Below, in pieces: positions 1 through 6,478 of a stretch of 9,828 nt of DNA; the stretch's first letter is position 1; each line of letters begins with the position of its first letter. Below the pieces are notes generated by a model. The model worked only from the letters and a program-made list of their open reading frames with translations, ran no database searches and was not told the origin of the DNA. Source of the DNA: Cocleimonas sp. (GTDB lineage Bacteria; Pseudomonadota; Gammaproteobacteria; Thiotrichales; Thiotrichaceae); NCBI GenBank assembly GCA_023146675.1, contig JAGLBQ010000007.1, positions 1-9,828 on the forward strand. Direction: 5' to 3'. The position numbers were made by a program, and so were the translations under genes.

Positions 1-53
1 GATTATTAATTCTGCTAATATCATTTTTTTCACCTAACTACTTATAAAAAATA

Positions 54-2522
54 ATGAAAAACTGTATCCCAGAAGAAATTCAACAACTCTCTAGTACTCC
101 TGATGCCCTTGGCAAAAGCTTTAAGCGTTATTTGATTTACCATCTAGGTCGTAAATCAGGTTGTGCGCCTTGTTATCTATTTGAATCTGCATCAAAAACA
201 TTACGTGATCGCGTCATTGTTAATTGGCATCAAACGCGTGCAGAGCAGGAAAAAAGCGGGACTAAGCAAGCTTATTATTTGTCCTTAGAGTTCCTAATGG
301 GACGTGCTTTGGGGAATCATCTGCTTAATTTAGACCTGACTGATAATATGCGTGAAACCCTTGAGGGATTCTGCATGGACTTGGAAGAAATTGAGTCTGT
401 TGAAGCGGATGCAGGACTTGGCAATGGTGGCCTCGGACGCTTGGCTGCTTGTTTTATGGATAGTTGTGCCACTTTAAACCTTCCTGTCATGGGCTATGGT
501 TTGCATTACGAATACGGTATGTTCCGCCAGTTGATTAATAATGGCTATCAAGAAGAAGAGCCTGATCAATGGTTACGTAATGGTAATCCGTGGGAATTAC
601 GACGAGCAGAATACACTCAACGGATACATTTTGGGGGGCACACTGAGTTTTATCACGATGAAAATAACCAATTAAAAGCACATTGGGTTAATACGCGTGA
701 TGTCTTGGCAATACCGCATGATGTGCCTATTTCAGGTTATAAAAATAACACCGTTAATACCTTGCGCTTATGGAAGGCTGCAGCGACAGAAGAGTTTGAT
801 CTGGATGAATTTAATTCAGGTGATTATGCCGAATCAATGGCGGCAAAAAATTCAGCAGAAAATATCACAATGGTACTGTATCCCAATGATAGCAGTGAGA
901 ATGGCAAAGAATTACGCCTACGCCAACAGTATTTTCTAGCCTCTGCTAGCCTACAAGATGTGTTACGTCGCTGGGAGTTAAGAGGAGGCAAAGATTACCA
1001 ATATTTTGCTGAAAAAAATGTCTTTCAAATGAATGATACTCATCCAACCATTTCTGTCGCAGAACTCATGCGCTTATTAATGGATGAAAAAGGTTTAGCT
1101 TGGGATGAGGCTTGGCAAATAACGACGAAAACAATGGCCTACACCAACCATACACTGTTACCTGAAGCACTTGAAAAATGGTCAGTTAGCCTGTTTAAAT
1201 CCCTTTTACCGCGCTTACTGGATATTATCTACGAAATCAATGCCCATTTTATGGATACAGTGCGTGCAAAATGGCCTGCCAACCCTGATAAACAACGTCA
1301 ACTTTCAATTATTGAAGAAGGCTCTCATCCTCAGGTGCGCATGGCACATTTAGCTATTGTGGGTAGTTTTTCGGTAAATGGTGTCGCTGCATTGCATTCA
1401 AAATTACTTTGTGAAGGTTTATTTAAAGACTTCTATACCCTTTGGCCTGAGAAATTTAATAATAAAACCAATGGCGTAACACCTCGTCGCTGGATAGCTC
1501 ATGCGAACCCTTTGCTGACTAAGTTAATTACAAAAACAATCGGGGATGAGTGGATTTCTGATTTAAGTAAAATTTCACAACTAAAGAAATTTGCAGCTAA
1601 AGATCAGACTAAATTTCAGGCAGAATTTAAAGCCGTAAAACAGGCTAATAAGCAACGCTTGGCGGATATCATCCAGCAAGCTTGTCAGGTTACGTTTAAT
1701 TGTGATGCGCTCTTTGATATTCAGGTAAAACGTATTCACGAATACAAGCGACAATTACTTAATGCATTGCATATGATCCATTTATATTCCCAGATTAAAC
1801 AGGGAAAGACGGATAATTGGGTTAATCGCTGCATCCTCATTGGTGGTAAAGCAGCTCCTGGCTATGTGATGGCAAAAGATATTATCAAGCTGATTAATAA
1901 TATTGCGCATGTGGTGAATAATGACCCTGAAATTGGTGATAAATTAAAAATTGCCTTTTATCCTAACTATGATGTTTCCAGTATGGAGATTATTGCCCCT
2001 GCTGCCGACCTTTCTGAGCAAATTTCAACCGCTGGAAAAGAAGCATCGGGTACGGGTAATATGAAGTTTATGATGAATGGTGCATTGACGATTGGTACTT
2101 ATGATGGTGCTAATATCGAAATACTGGAGCATGTGGGTGAAGAAAACTTCTTCCTATTTGGGCTAAAAGAGAATGAAGTTAATGAATTATTACCGCATTA
2201 TCAACCAGAAAAATTCCTACAACAGGATAAAGATCTGCAACAAGTGATTAAATTATTAAAATCAGACCATTTTAATGCACTTGAAGCAGGTATTTTTAAT
2301 AATATTATTAACGGCTTACTCAGCCCACATGACCCTTGGATGACATTAGCTGATTTCCGTAGCTATATTGATGCTCAAAATAGAGCAGCGCAGGCATGGA
2401 AAAACCAACAACAGTGGATAGGCATGAGTATTATGAATACTGCCTGTAGTGGTTTTTTCTCCACGGATAGAACCATGCAGGAATACAATAATGATATTTG
2501 GAAGTTGAAGCCGATAGCATAA
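54..2522 (+). CDS. glgP: Glycogen/alpha-glucan phosphorylase
   Basis: Cytoplasmic GT35-family enzyme that removes glucose units from the non-reducing ends of glycogen or maltodextrin with phosphate, releasing glucose-1-phosphate. The 822-residue product has the usual family length. Visible landmarks are the glycine-rich N-terminal active-site block DAGLGNGGLGRLAACFMDS (about 119-137), the QMNDTHPT segment (325-332), the KTNGVTPRRW block (471-480), the KRIHEYKRQLLN block (559-570) and the PLP-binding signature EASGTGNMKF (663-672), in which K671 is the expected Schiff-base lysine. The ATG at 54 is the first possible start, because an in-frame TAA lies at 45-47. No Shine-Dalgarno sequence is visible before it. 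No other glycogen gene is in view; downstream is a 366-bp gap. Family membership is certain. Preference for glycogen over maltodextrin cannot be read from sequence alone. Confidence 0.96.
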   Translation: MKNCIPEEIQQLSSTPDALGKSFKRYLIYHLGRKSGCAPCYLFESASKTLRDRVIVNWHQTRAEQEKSGTKQAYYLSLEFLMGRALGNHLLNLDLTDNMRETLEGFCMDLEEIESVEADAGLGNGGLGRLAACFMDSCATLNLPVMGYGLHYEYGMFRQLINNGYQEEEPDQWLRNGNPWELRRAEYTQRIHFGGHTEFYHDENNQLKAHWVNTRDVLAIPHDVPISGYKNNTVNTLRLWKAAATEEFDLDEFNSGDYAESMAAKNSAENITMVLYPNDSSENGKELRLRQQYFLASASLQDVLRRWELRGGKDYQYFAEKNVFQMNDTHPTISVAELMRLLMDEKGLAWDEAWQITTKTMAYTNHTLLPEALEKWSVSLFKSLLPRLLDIIYEINAHFMDTVRAKWPANPDKQRQLSIIEEGSHPQVRMAHLAIVGSFSVNGVAALHSKLLCEGLFKDFYTLWPEKFNNKTNGVTPRRWIAHANPLLTKLITKTIGDEWISDLSKISQLKKFAAKDQTKFQAEFKAVKQANKQRLADIIQQACQVTFNCDALFDIQVKRIHEYKRQLLNALHMIHLYSQIKQGKTDNWVNRCILIGGKAAPGYVMAKDIIKLINNIAHVVNNDPEIGDKLKIAFYPNYDVSSMEIIAPAADLSEQISTAGKEASGTGNMKFMMNGALTIGTYDGANIEILEHVGEENFFLFGLKENEVNELLPHYQPEKFLQQDKDLQQVIKLLKSDHFNALEAGIFNNIINGLLSPHDPWMTLADFRSYIDAQNRAAQAWKNQQQWIGMSIMNTACSGFFSTDRTMQEYNNDIWKLKPIA

Positions 2523-2888
2523 CGCCATGATCAACTTATAACGTTGCTATTTATAATGGATTTTGTTGATAAATAATGTCATGGAAGCGAGTCTTCAGAC
2601 TCGCTCCTCTTTCCGATACCCCTAGCTACTTTTAGGTATTCAACTGCCTCGCCTAACGGCATCGGAGATATTGTGAAGCTAAAGCATCACTTCCATTTTA
2701 CTTAGTTGATGTTAGACCTTGCATGCAACCTTCTCTATGACAACTACTTGAGCTTATTTTCAGCACCAACCCCTATTTGATCAGCTTTTAAGCGTCTTCT
2801 AGCATAACTATTGTTCCATATAAATTAATTATCCTGTAGGTTATACCCCCGAATTTCCATTCCATACCAACAAAAAAAGAGTTAATAA
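2523..2888. other. Gene-free gap between glgP and rng with several hairpins
   Basis: This 366-bp spacer has no open frame that looks like a gene; all three lower-strand frames are broken by several stops. It holds a perfect 8-bp palindromic stem (2586-2605), a second imperfect hairpin (about 2617-2640, ATACC pairing with GGTAT), a third hairpin (2673-2679 with 2684-2690, 6 of 7 pairs, loop TAAA) and the 10-bp palindrome TTGCATGCAA (2719-2728). Read on the lower strand, the part ending in GATGCCGTTAGGC reminds me of structured 3' ends of IS200/IS605-type tnpB elements. That is recollection, not a database match. The last 70 bp before rng are AT-rich and probably carry its promoter, but I see no convincing -35/-10 pair. 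Confidence 0.5.
2586..2605. repeat. GAGTC-type palindrome after glgP; possible terminator
   Basis: The arm AGCGAGTC (2586-2593) and its exact complement GACTCGCT (2598-2605) flank a 4-nt TTCA loop, 64 bp after the glgP stop. The tail CCTCTTTCC is pyrimidine-rich but is not a proper U-tract, so termination of glgP transcription is possible but weakly supported. Palindromes of this GCGAGTC...GACTCGC form are, from memory, frequent dispersed repeats in many bacterial genomes, and that is the alternative reading. Confidence 0.6.
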
Positions 2889-4376
2889 ATGAGCGCTGAA
2901 ATACTAATGAATGTAACTCCGCAAGAGTCCCGTGTTGCACTATTAGAAAATGGTGTTTTACAAGAGATTCTTATTGAGCGGACGCATAGCGAAAGTATTG
3001 TCGGCAATATTTATAAAGGCAAAGTATCTCGTGTATTACCTGGCATGGATGCTGCCTTTATTGATATCGGCATGCCTAAATCTGCTTTTTTACATGCCTC
3101 TGACCTTAAATTTCCTAAAGATTTATTCAAGGGTGATCCTGTCAAAGAGAGTGACATTTTGCAGCCCCCTCCCATTTCCAAACTCCTTTATGAAGGCAAG
3201 CAAGTATTAGTGCAGGTTATAAAAGATCCTATTGGCACTAAGGGCGCGCGCCTGACAACGTATGTCACAATTCCTTCTCGCTACGTGGTGTTAATGCCAA
3301 GTGCCAAAACCATTGGTGTTTCCAGTAAAATTGATGCAGGTAAAGAGAGAGTGCGCTTAAAAAAAATAGTGCATGAACTCAATGAAAAAAATGATGCTAG
3401 CCATGGCTATATTATTCGTACCGCAGCCGAAGGGATATCAGAGGAGCTATTACAAAAGGATATAGATTTTTTAAATAAATTATGGCTAAGTATTGGGGAG
3501 ATGTCAGAAACTGCCCCCAAAGGTTCGATTGTTTATTCTGATTTACCTTTGGTTAAGCGCATTTTACGTGATGTGGTTAGTGAGGAAATTACCAGTGTTC
3601 GAGTTGACTCACGTGAAACCGCTGCCAAGATAAGCTCATTTTGTGAGAAATATGTTACAGAATTAGTCGGTTTTGTCTCGCACTACCCTGGAGAGCGCCC
3701 AATTTTTGATCTTTATGGGGTTGAGGATGAAATCCAAAAAGCGCTTAAAAGACAGGTGCAATTAAAGTCGGGTGGCTATTTGATTATTGATCAGACAGAG
3801 GCAATGACTACCATTGATGTCAATACAGGTGGTTTTGTTGGACATCGCAATCTTGAAGAAACAATTTTCAAAACCAATCTGGAGGCGGCGCAGGCAATTG
3901 CACGTCAACTGCGCTTACGCAATCTAGGGGGCATTATTATTCTTGATTTCATTGATATGAAAGATGAGGAGCATAAGAAACTGGTACTAGCGGCTTTAGA
4001 AAAAGCATTGGCAAAAGACTATACCAAAACAAATGTCACGACCGTATCCTCGCTAGGTTTGGTGGAAATGACACGTAAACGCACCAGTGAAAGTTTGGGG
4101 CATATACTGTGTGAATCCTGCCCTACCTGTCATGGACGTGGCTATATCAAAACAGCAACCACGGTTTGCTACGAGATATTCCGTGAGATATTACGTGAAT
4201 CGCGCCAGTTTGATGCTAAGGAGTTTTTAGTCCTTGCGGCACAGGATGTGGTGGATTTATTTATAGACGAAGAATCAGAGAGTCTTGCAGAATTACAGGA
4301 ATTCATTGATCTACCGATTCGTTTTCAAGTTGAAAATTTATATACGCAAGAACAATTTGATGTCGTTTTACTATAA
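2889..4376 (+). CDS. rng: Ribonuclease G
   Basis: Single-strand-specific endoribonuclease of the RNase E/G family. It matures the 5' end of 16S rRNA and takes part in mRNA decay in the cytoplasm. The 495 residues match RNase G length (E. coli about 489) and lack the long C-terminal scaffold of RNase E. An S1 RNA-binding domain spans about residues 37-127 (VGNIYKGKVSRVLPGMDAAF onward). The two metal-binding catalytic aspartates fall at D310 (TTIDVNTGG) and D353 (IILDFIDM). The zinc-link CPxC motif is C411-P-T-C414, followed by HGRG. The start at 2889 is preceded by a modest AAGAG seven bases upstream, and the N-terminus MSAEILMNVTPQESRVALLENG matches the family. In many relatives a maf gene precedes rng and a large yhdP gene follows it; neither is here. 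A strong hairpin begins at the stop codon. Confidence 0.97.
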   Translation: MSAEILMNVTPQESRVALLENGVLQEILIERTHSESIVGNIYKGKVSRVLPGMDAAFIDIGMPKSAFLHASDLKFPKDLFKGDPVKESDILQPPPISKLLYEGKQVLVQVIKDPIGTKGARLTTYVTIPSRYVVLMPSAKTIGVSSKIDAGKERVRLKKIVHELNEKNDASHGYIIRTAAEGISEELLQKDIDFLNKLWLSIGEMSETAPKGSIVYSDLPLVKRILRDVVSEEITSVRVDSRETAAKISSFCEKYVTELVGFVSHYPGERPIFDLYGVEDEIQKALKRQVQLKSGGYLIIDQTEAMTTIDVNTGGFVGHRNLEETIFKTNLEAAQAIARQLRLRNLGGIIILDFIDMKDEEHKKLVLAALEKALAKDYTKTNVTTVSSLGLVEMTRKRTSESLGHILCESCPTCHGRGYIKTATTVCYEIFREILRESRQFDAKEFLVLAAQDVVDLFIDEESESLAELQEFIDLPIRFQVENLYTQEQFDVVLL

Positions 4377-4409
4377 TCTAAACCCTGCAAGTACCCGCAG
4401 GATTTAGAT
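4376..4409 (+). promoter_or_regulatory. Stem-loop between rng stop and the amidase RBS
   Basis: The arms ATCTAAACCCTGC (4376-4388) and GCAGGATTTAGAT (4397-4409) pair at 12 of 13 positions, with one C-A mismatch (4383/4402), around an 8-nt loop. The stem starts on the last base of the rng stop codon and ends just before the AGGA of the next gene. No T-run follows (ATATAAGTTAGGA), so this is not a standard intrinsic terminator. It is more likely an mRNA 3'-end stabiliser, a processing site or a modulator of downstream translation. The function is inferred; the pairing is directly visible. Confidence 0.6.
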
Positions 4410-4427
4410 ATAAGTTAGGAATAAAAA

Positions 4428-5249
4428 TTGAAAAAAAAAGTAACAAAAATAGCAGCCATTCAAATGGCATCAGGGCCAGTCGTACAAGGTAATTTAATGC
4501 AAGTAGCAACACTTATCAAAGAAGCATCTGAAAAAGGTGCAGATATGGTGGTGTTGCCTGAAAGTTTTGCCATTATGGGGCAGAATGAAGAGCAGCGGGT
4601 TGAAATTGCAGAAGAAGAAGGACAGGGTCTCATTCAAGATACCTTGAGTCAGTTAGCCGCAAATTTTGGCATATGGATTGTTTCAGGCACCATTCCGCTA
4701 AAAACAAACGACCCTAAAAAATCAACCGCCTCCTCTATTATGATTGATGATAAAGGTAAACAAGTAGCGCGCTATGACAAAATTCATTTATTTGATGTTG
4801 TCCTAGAAGATGACAATGAAGTGTATAACGAAAGTGCAACCACCGTTCCTGGTTCAGATATTGTTGTCGTTGATACCCCCTTTGGCAAAATTGGCATGAC
4901 CGTTTGCTATGACTTACGTTTCCCAAAACTCTATCGTAAATTAATTGAGCAAGGCGCAGAAATACTGTTAATACCCTCCGCCTTTACCGAGCTAACAGGC
5001 AAGGCACATTGGGAACCTTTATTACGCGCTCGTGCCATTGAGAATCTTAGTTACGTTGTTGCCCCTGCACAAGGTGGCTATCATGTTAATGGTAAAACAA
5101 CGCATGGTAATAGCATGATGATTGATTTCTGGGGAAAAGTTTGTGACCGATCCAGCAAAGGGGCTAATGTTATTATGATGAATATTGACTTGCAGGCGCA
5201 ACGCCAAGTGCGCAAAAACTTCCCTGTTTTGGAGCATCGGAAGTTGTAA
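4428..5249 (+). CDS. Carbon-nitrogen hydrolase (nitrilase superfamily, Nit1/ω-amidase-like)
   Basis: Cytoplasmic amidase of the nitrilase fold, 273 residues, close to the usual 260-280 of the Nit1/YbeM-type branch. The catalytic triad is visible: E45 (VVLPESF), K118 (RYDKIHLFD) and C160 (GMTVCYDLRFP). E196 in HWEPLLRARAIEN is in the position of the second conserved glutamate. The DVVLEDDNEVYNES segment and the YDLRFPKLYR motif are typical of enzymes hydrolysing deaminated glutathione or alpha-ketoacid omega-amides, so metabolite repair is the likely role. The exact substrate is not provable from sequence. The start is TTG at 4428, supported by AGGA with a 7-nt spacer and by the conserved KVTKIAAIQMASG immediately after it; no nearer ATG would keep that block. 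It follows rng by 51 bp, probably in the same transcript. Confidence 0.92.
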   Translation: MKKKVTKIAAIQMASGPVVQGNLMQVATLIKEASEKGADMVVLPESFAIMGQNEEQRVEIAEEEGQGLIQDTLSQLAANFGIWIVSGTIPLKTNDPKKSTASSIMIDDKGKQVARYDKIHLFDVVLEDDNEVYNESATTVPGSDIVVVDTPFGKIGMTVCYDLRFPKLYRKLIEQGAEILLIPSAFTELTGKAHWEPLLRARAIENLSYVVAPAQGGYHVNGKTTHGNSMMIDFWGKVCDRSSKGANVIMMNIDLQAQRQVRKNFPVLEHRKL

Positions 5250-5337
5250 AATAATAAGGATTTAATTCTTAAAGCAAACAGCTATTATTATCCTCATACC
5301 CCCATCGCTAGGATCAATAACGTAAACGGCAATTGGA
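5250..5337 (+). other. Spacer between amidase and HAD-like gene
   Basis: This 88-bp AT-rich spacer has a weak inverted repeat, AATAATA (5250-5256) with TATTATT (5283-5289). There is no T-tract terminator and no clear promoter. It separates two genes of the same direction, so cotranscription is possible. Confidence 0.3.
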
Positions 5338-5817
5338 ATGCAAATAGCAGAAGAAAAGCTAATTTTTTATTATAATGGCAATGTCCAGAAAGTACCTTCT
5401 TATCACTTAATCGAAGCCGCTCTTGATGAGCGAGGCGATTATCTAGTCGAGTTTTATAATGAGTTTTTAATTGATATTTATGTGTTGCTGGATGATCTAG
5501 ATTCAACCTATATTGCTATCGATTGGGACAATACGGTTAGCGCAGATCCTGAATTTTTTATTGACCTCATCGAGAAGTTTCAAAAAGCAGGCTACACTCC
5601 TTTTATTTGCACCTTACGCGCACCCGATAAAGAAAATATCGCTGAAATAACCTCTGTTTTAGAAGCACGTAATATTGCCATCTACCTGACAGATGGTCAG
5701 GACAAATATGACTATATGAAAAATTTAGAGATTAATGTACACCTCTGGATTGATGATTTTTACCCAAGCATCTGTAGAGAAATATGCCCTTTGCTGACAA
5801 AAAATGGTATTGATTAA
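5338..5817 (+). CDS. Hypothetical protein with HAD-like phosphatase motifs
   Basis: I do not recognise a named family. The 159-residue acidic protein has an N-terminal segment of about 55 residues that looks like a small beta-rich add-on (LIFYYNGNVQKVPSYHLIEA, then YLVEFYNEFLIDIYVLLDDLD). A core follows with the spaced signatures of the HAD superfamily: hydrophobic strand plus D62-W-D64-N-T66 (motif I, DxDxT), PFICTLRA with T92 (motif II-like), K123 in DGQDKYDY (motif III-like lysine) and VHLWIDDFYP with D139/D140 (motif IV-like). Both motif I aspartates are present, so it could be catalytic. No signal peptide or membrane segment is seen. The ATG at 5338 has a poor ribosome site (only GG four to five bases before it). 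It lies 88 bp after the amidase gene and converges on iscX. The fold call is inference from motifs; the substrate is unknown. Confidence 0.75.
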   Translation: MQIAEEKLIFYYNGNVQKVPSYHLIEAALDERGDYLVEFYNEFLIDIYVLLDDLDSTYIAIDWDNTVSADPEFFIDLIEKFQKAGYTPFICTLRAPDKENIAEITSVLEARNIAIYLTDGQDKYDYMKNLEINVHLWIDDFYPSICREICPLLTKNGID

Positions 5818-5918
5818 GGTGTAAAAATACCTATTTATACTCGCTTCATCGGCTATTTCAGCAAAACTAAACTATCATCAGAATATTGTTATTTCATTTT
5901 GTAAACTTTAGTTTCTAA
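5818..5918. terminator. Convergent spacer with possible weak terminators
   Basis: This 101-bp spacer separates the ends of two converging transcription units. A small stem, AGGTGT (5817-5822) with ATACCT (5827-5832) around AAAA, begins at the stop of the HAD-like gene and is followed by ATTTAT; it is a weak terminator candidate for the upper strand. AAACTAAA (5865-5872) and TTTAGTTT (5907-5914) are exact inverted copies, but 34 bases apart. On the lower strand, AAACT/AGTTT within 5903-5914 gives a very small hairpin after iscX. None is a textbook terminator. Confidence 0.3.
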
Positions 5919-6119
5919 TCAGTCATTTTCTTCAATCCACATCATTTGAATGGCTTCCAGTATTTTTTCATTGGAATATTCAGGATTATCATTAAAATTT
6001 TCTAATGCCATCACCCATTGTCGCAAGTCAGTAAAACGTATATATTTTGGATCAACATCAGGGTGTGCATCAATTAAATCCAGTGCAATATCGAGTGTAT
6101 CTACCCATTTTAACTCCAT
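5919..6119 (-). CDS. iscX: Fe-S cluster assembly protein IscX
   Basis: Small acidic protein (66 residues, the family's normal size) that binds IscS and iron and modulates Isc cluster assembly as a regulator or adaptor. The fingerprint is nearly complete: MELKWVDT at the start, DAHPDVDPKYIRFTDLRQWV (about 18-37), then an acidic FNDNPEYSNEKILEAIQ stretch and MMWIEEND at the end, closely matching E. coli IscX (YfhJ). The ATG at 6119 lies 10 bp after the fdx stop. A strong GAGG(G) Shine-Dalgarno about 7-8 bases upstream overlaps that stop, so translation is probably coupled to fdx. It is the last gene of the isc operon, its normal place in gammaproteobacteria. Confidence 0.96.
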   Translation of the reverse strand: MELKWVDTLDIALDLIDAHPDVDPKYIRFTDLRQWVMALENFNDNPEYSNEKILEAIQMMWIEEND

Positions 6120-6129
6120 TGTTTAACCC

Positions 6130-6468
6130 TCAGTGATTTTCTGAAACCATATTAATCGTATATTTTGGAATTTCCACAACCAAATCATCCTCAACCACTT
6201 TAGCCTGACAGCTTAAACGTGAATCAGGATCAACGCCCCATGCTTTATCCAGATAATCTTCTTCCAAATCCGTTGCTTCTTCTAATGAGTCAAACCCTTC
6301 ACGCACATAGACATGACAGGTTGTACAAGCGCATGACTTTTCACATGCATGCTCTATATCAATACCTGCTTTTAATGCTGCATCACAGATAGTTGTATTT
6401 TTATCTGCTTCTACCACCGCACCTTCTGGGCAAATTTCATCATGTGGGAGGAATATAATTTGTGGCAT
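6130..6468 (-). CDS. fdx: Isc-type [2Fe-2S] ferredoxin
   Basis: Adrenodoxin-like [2Fe-2S] ferredoxin that donates electrons for cluster formation on IscU/IscS. The protein is 112 residues when started at MPQIIFLPHDE, matching the E. coli length. Cluster ligands are C42, C48, C51 (in HACEKSCACTTCHVYV) and C87 (RLSCQAKV). C46, the non-ligand cysteine kept in the Isc ferredoxins, is also present. The open frame continues upstream to an ATG at 6552, but those 28 extra residues lie inside the hscA 3' end and resemble nothing in the family. The start at 6468 has AGG nine bases upstream, overlapping the hscA TAG stop. The gap from hscA is 10 bp and from iscX 10 bp, indicating a tightly coupled hscA-fdx-iscX segment. 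Confidence 0.96.
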   Translation of the reverse strand: MPQIIFLPHDEICPEGAVVEADKNTTICDAALKAGIDIEHACEKSCACTTCHVYVREGFDSLEEATDLEEDYLDKAWGVDPDSRLSCQAKVVEDDLVVEIPKYTINMVSENH

Positions 6469-6478
6469 GTTTATTAAC

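Noticed and set aside
2811..2847. A sigma-70 promoter for rng (TTGTTC, TATAAA, TATACC elements)
   Set aside because: No pair of these boxes has acceptable 16-18 bp spacing, so no promoter is called although one probably exists in this area.
4376..4409. Intrinsic terminator after rng
   Set aside because: The stem is strong but no T-run follows, and the next gene's ribosome site comes directly after it.
5294..5506. Lower-strand open frame overlapping the start of the HAD-like gene
   Set aside because: The upper-strand frame shows ordered HAD motifs and runs longer; the reverse frame has no recognisable family features.
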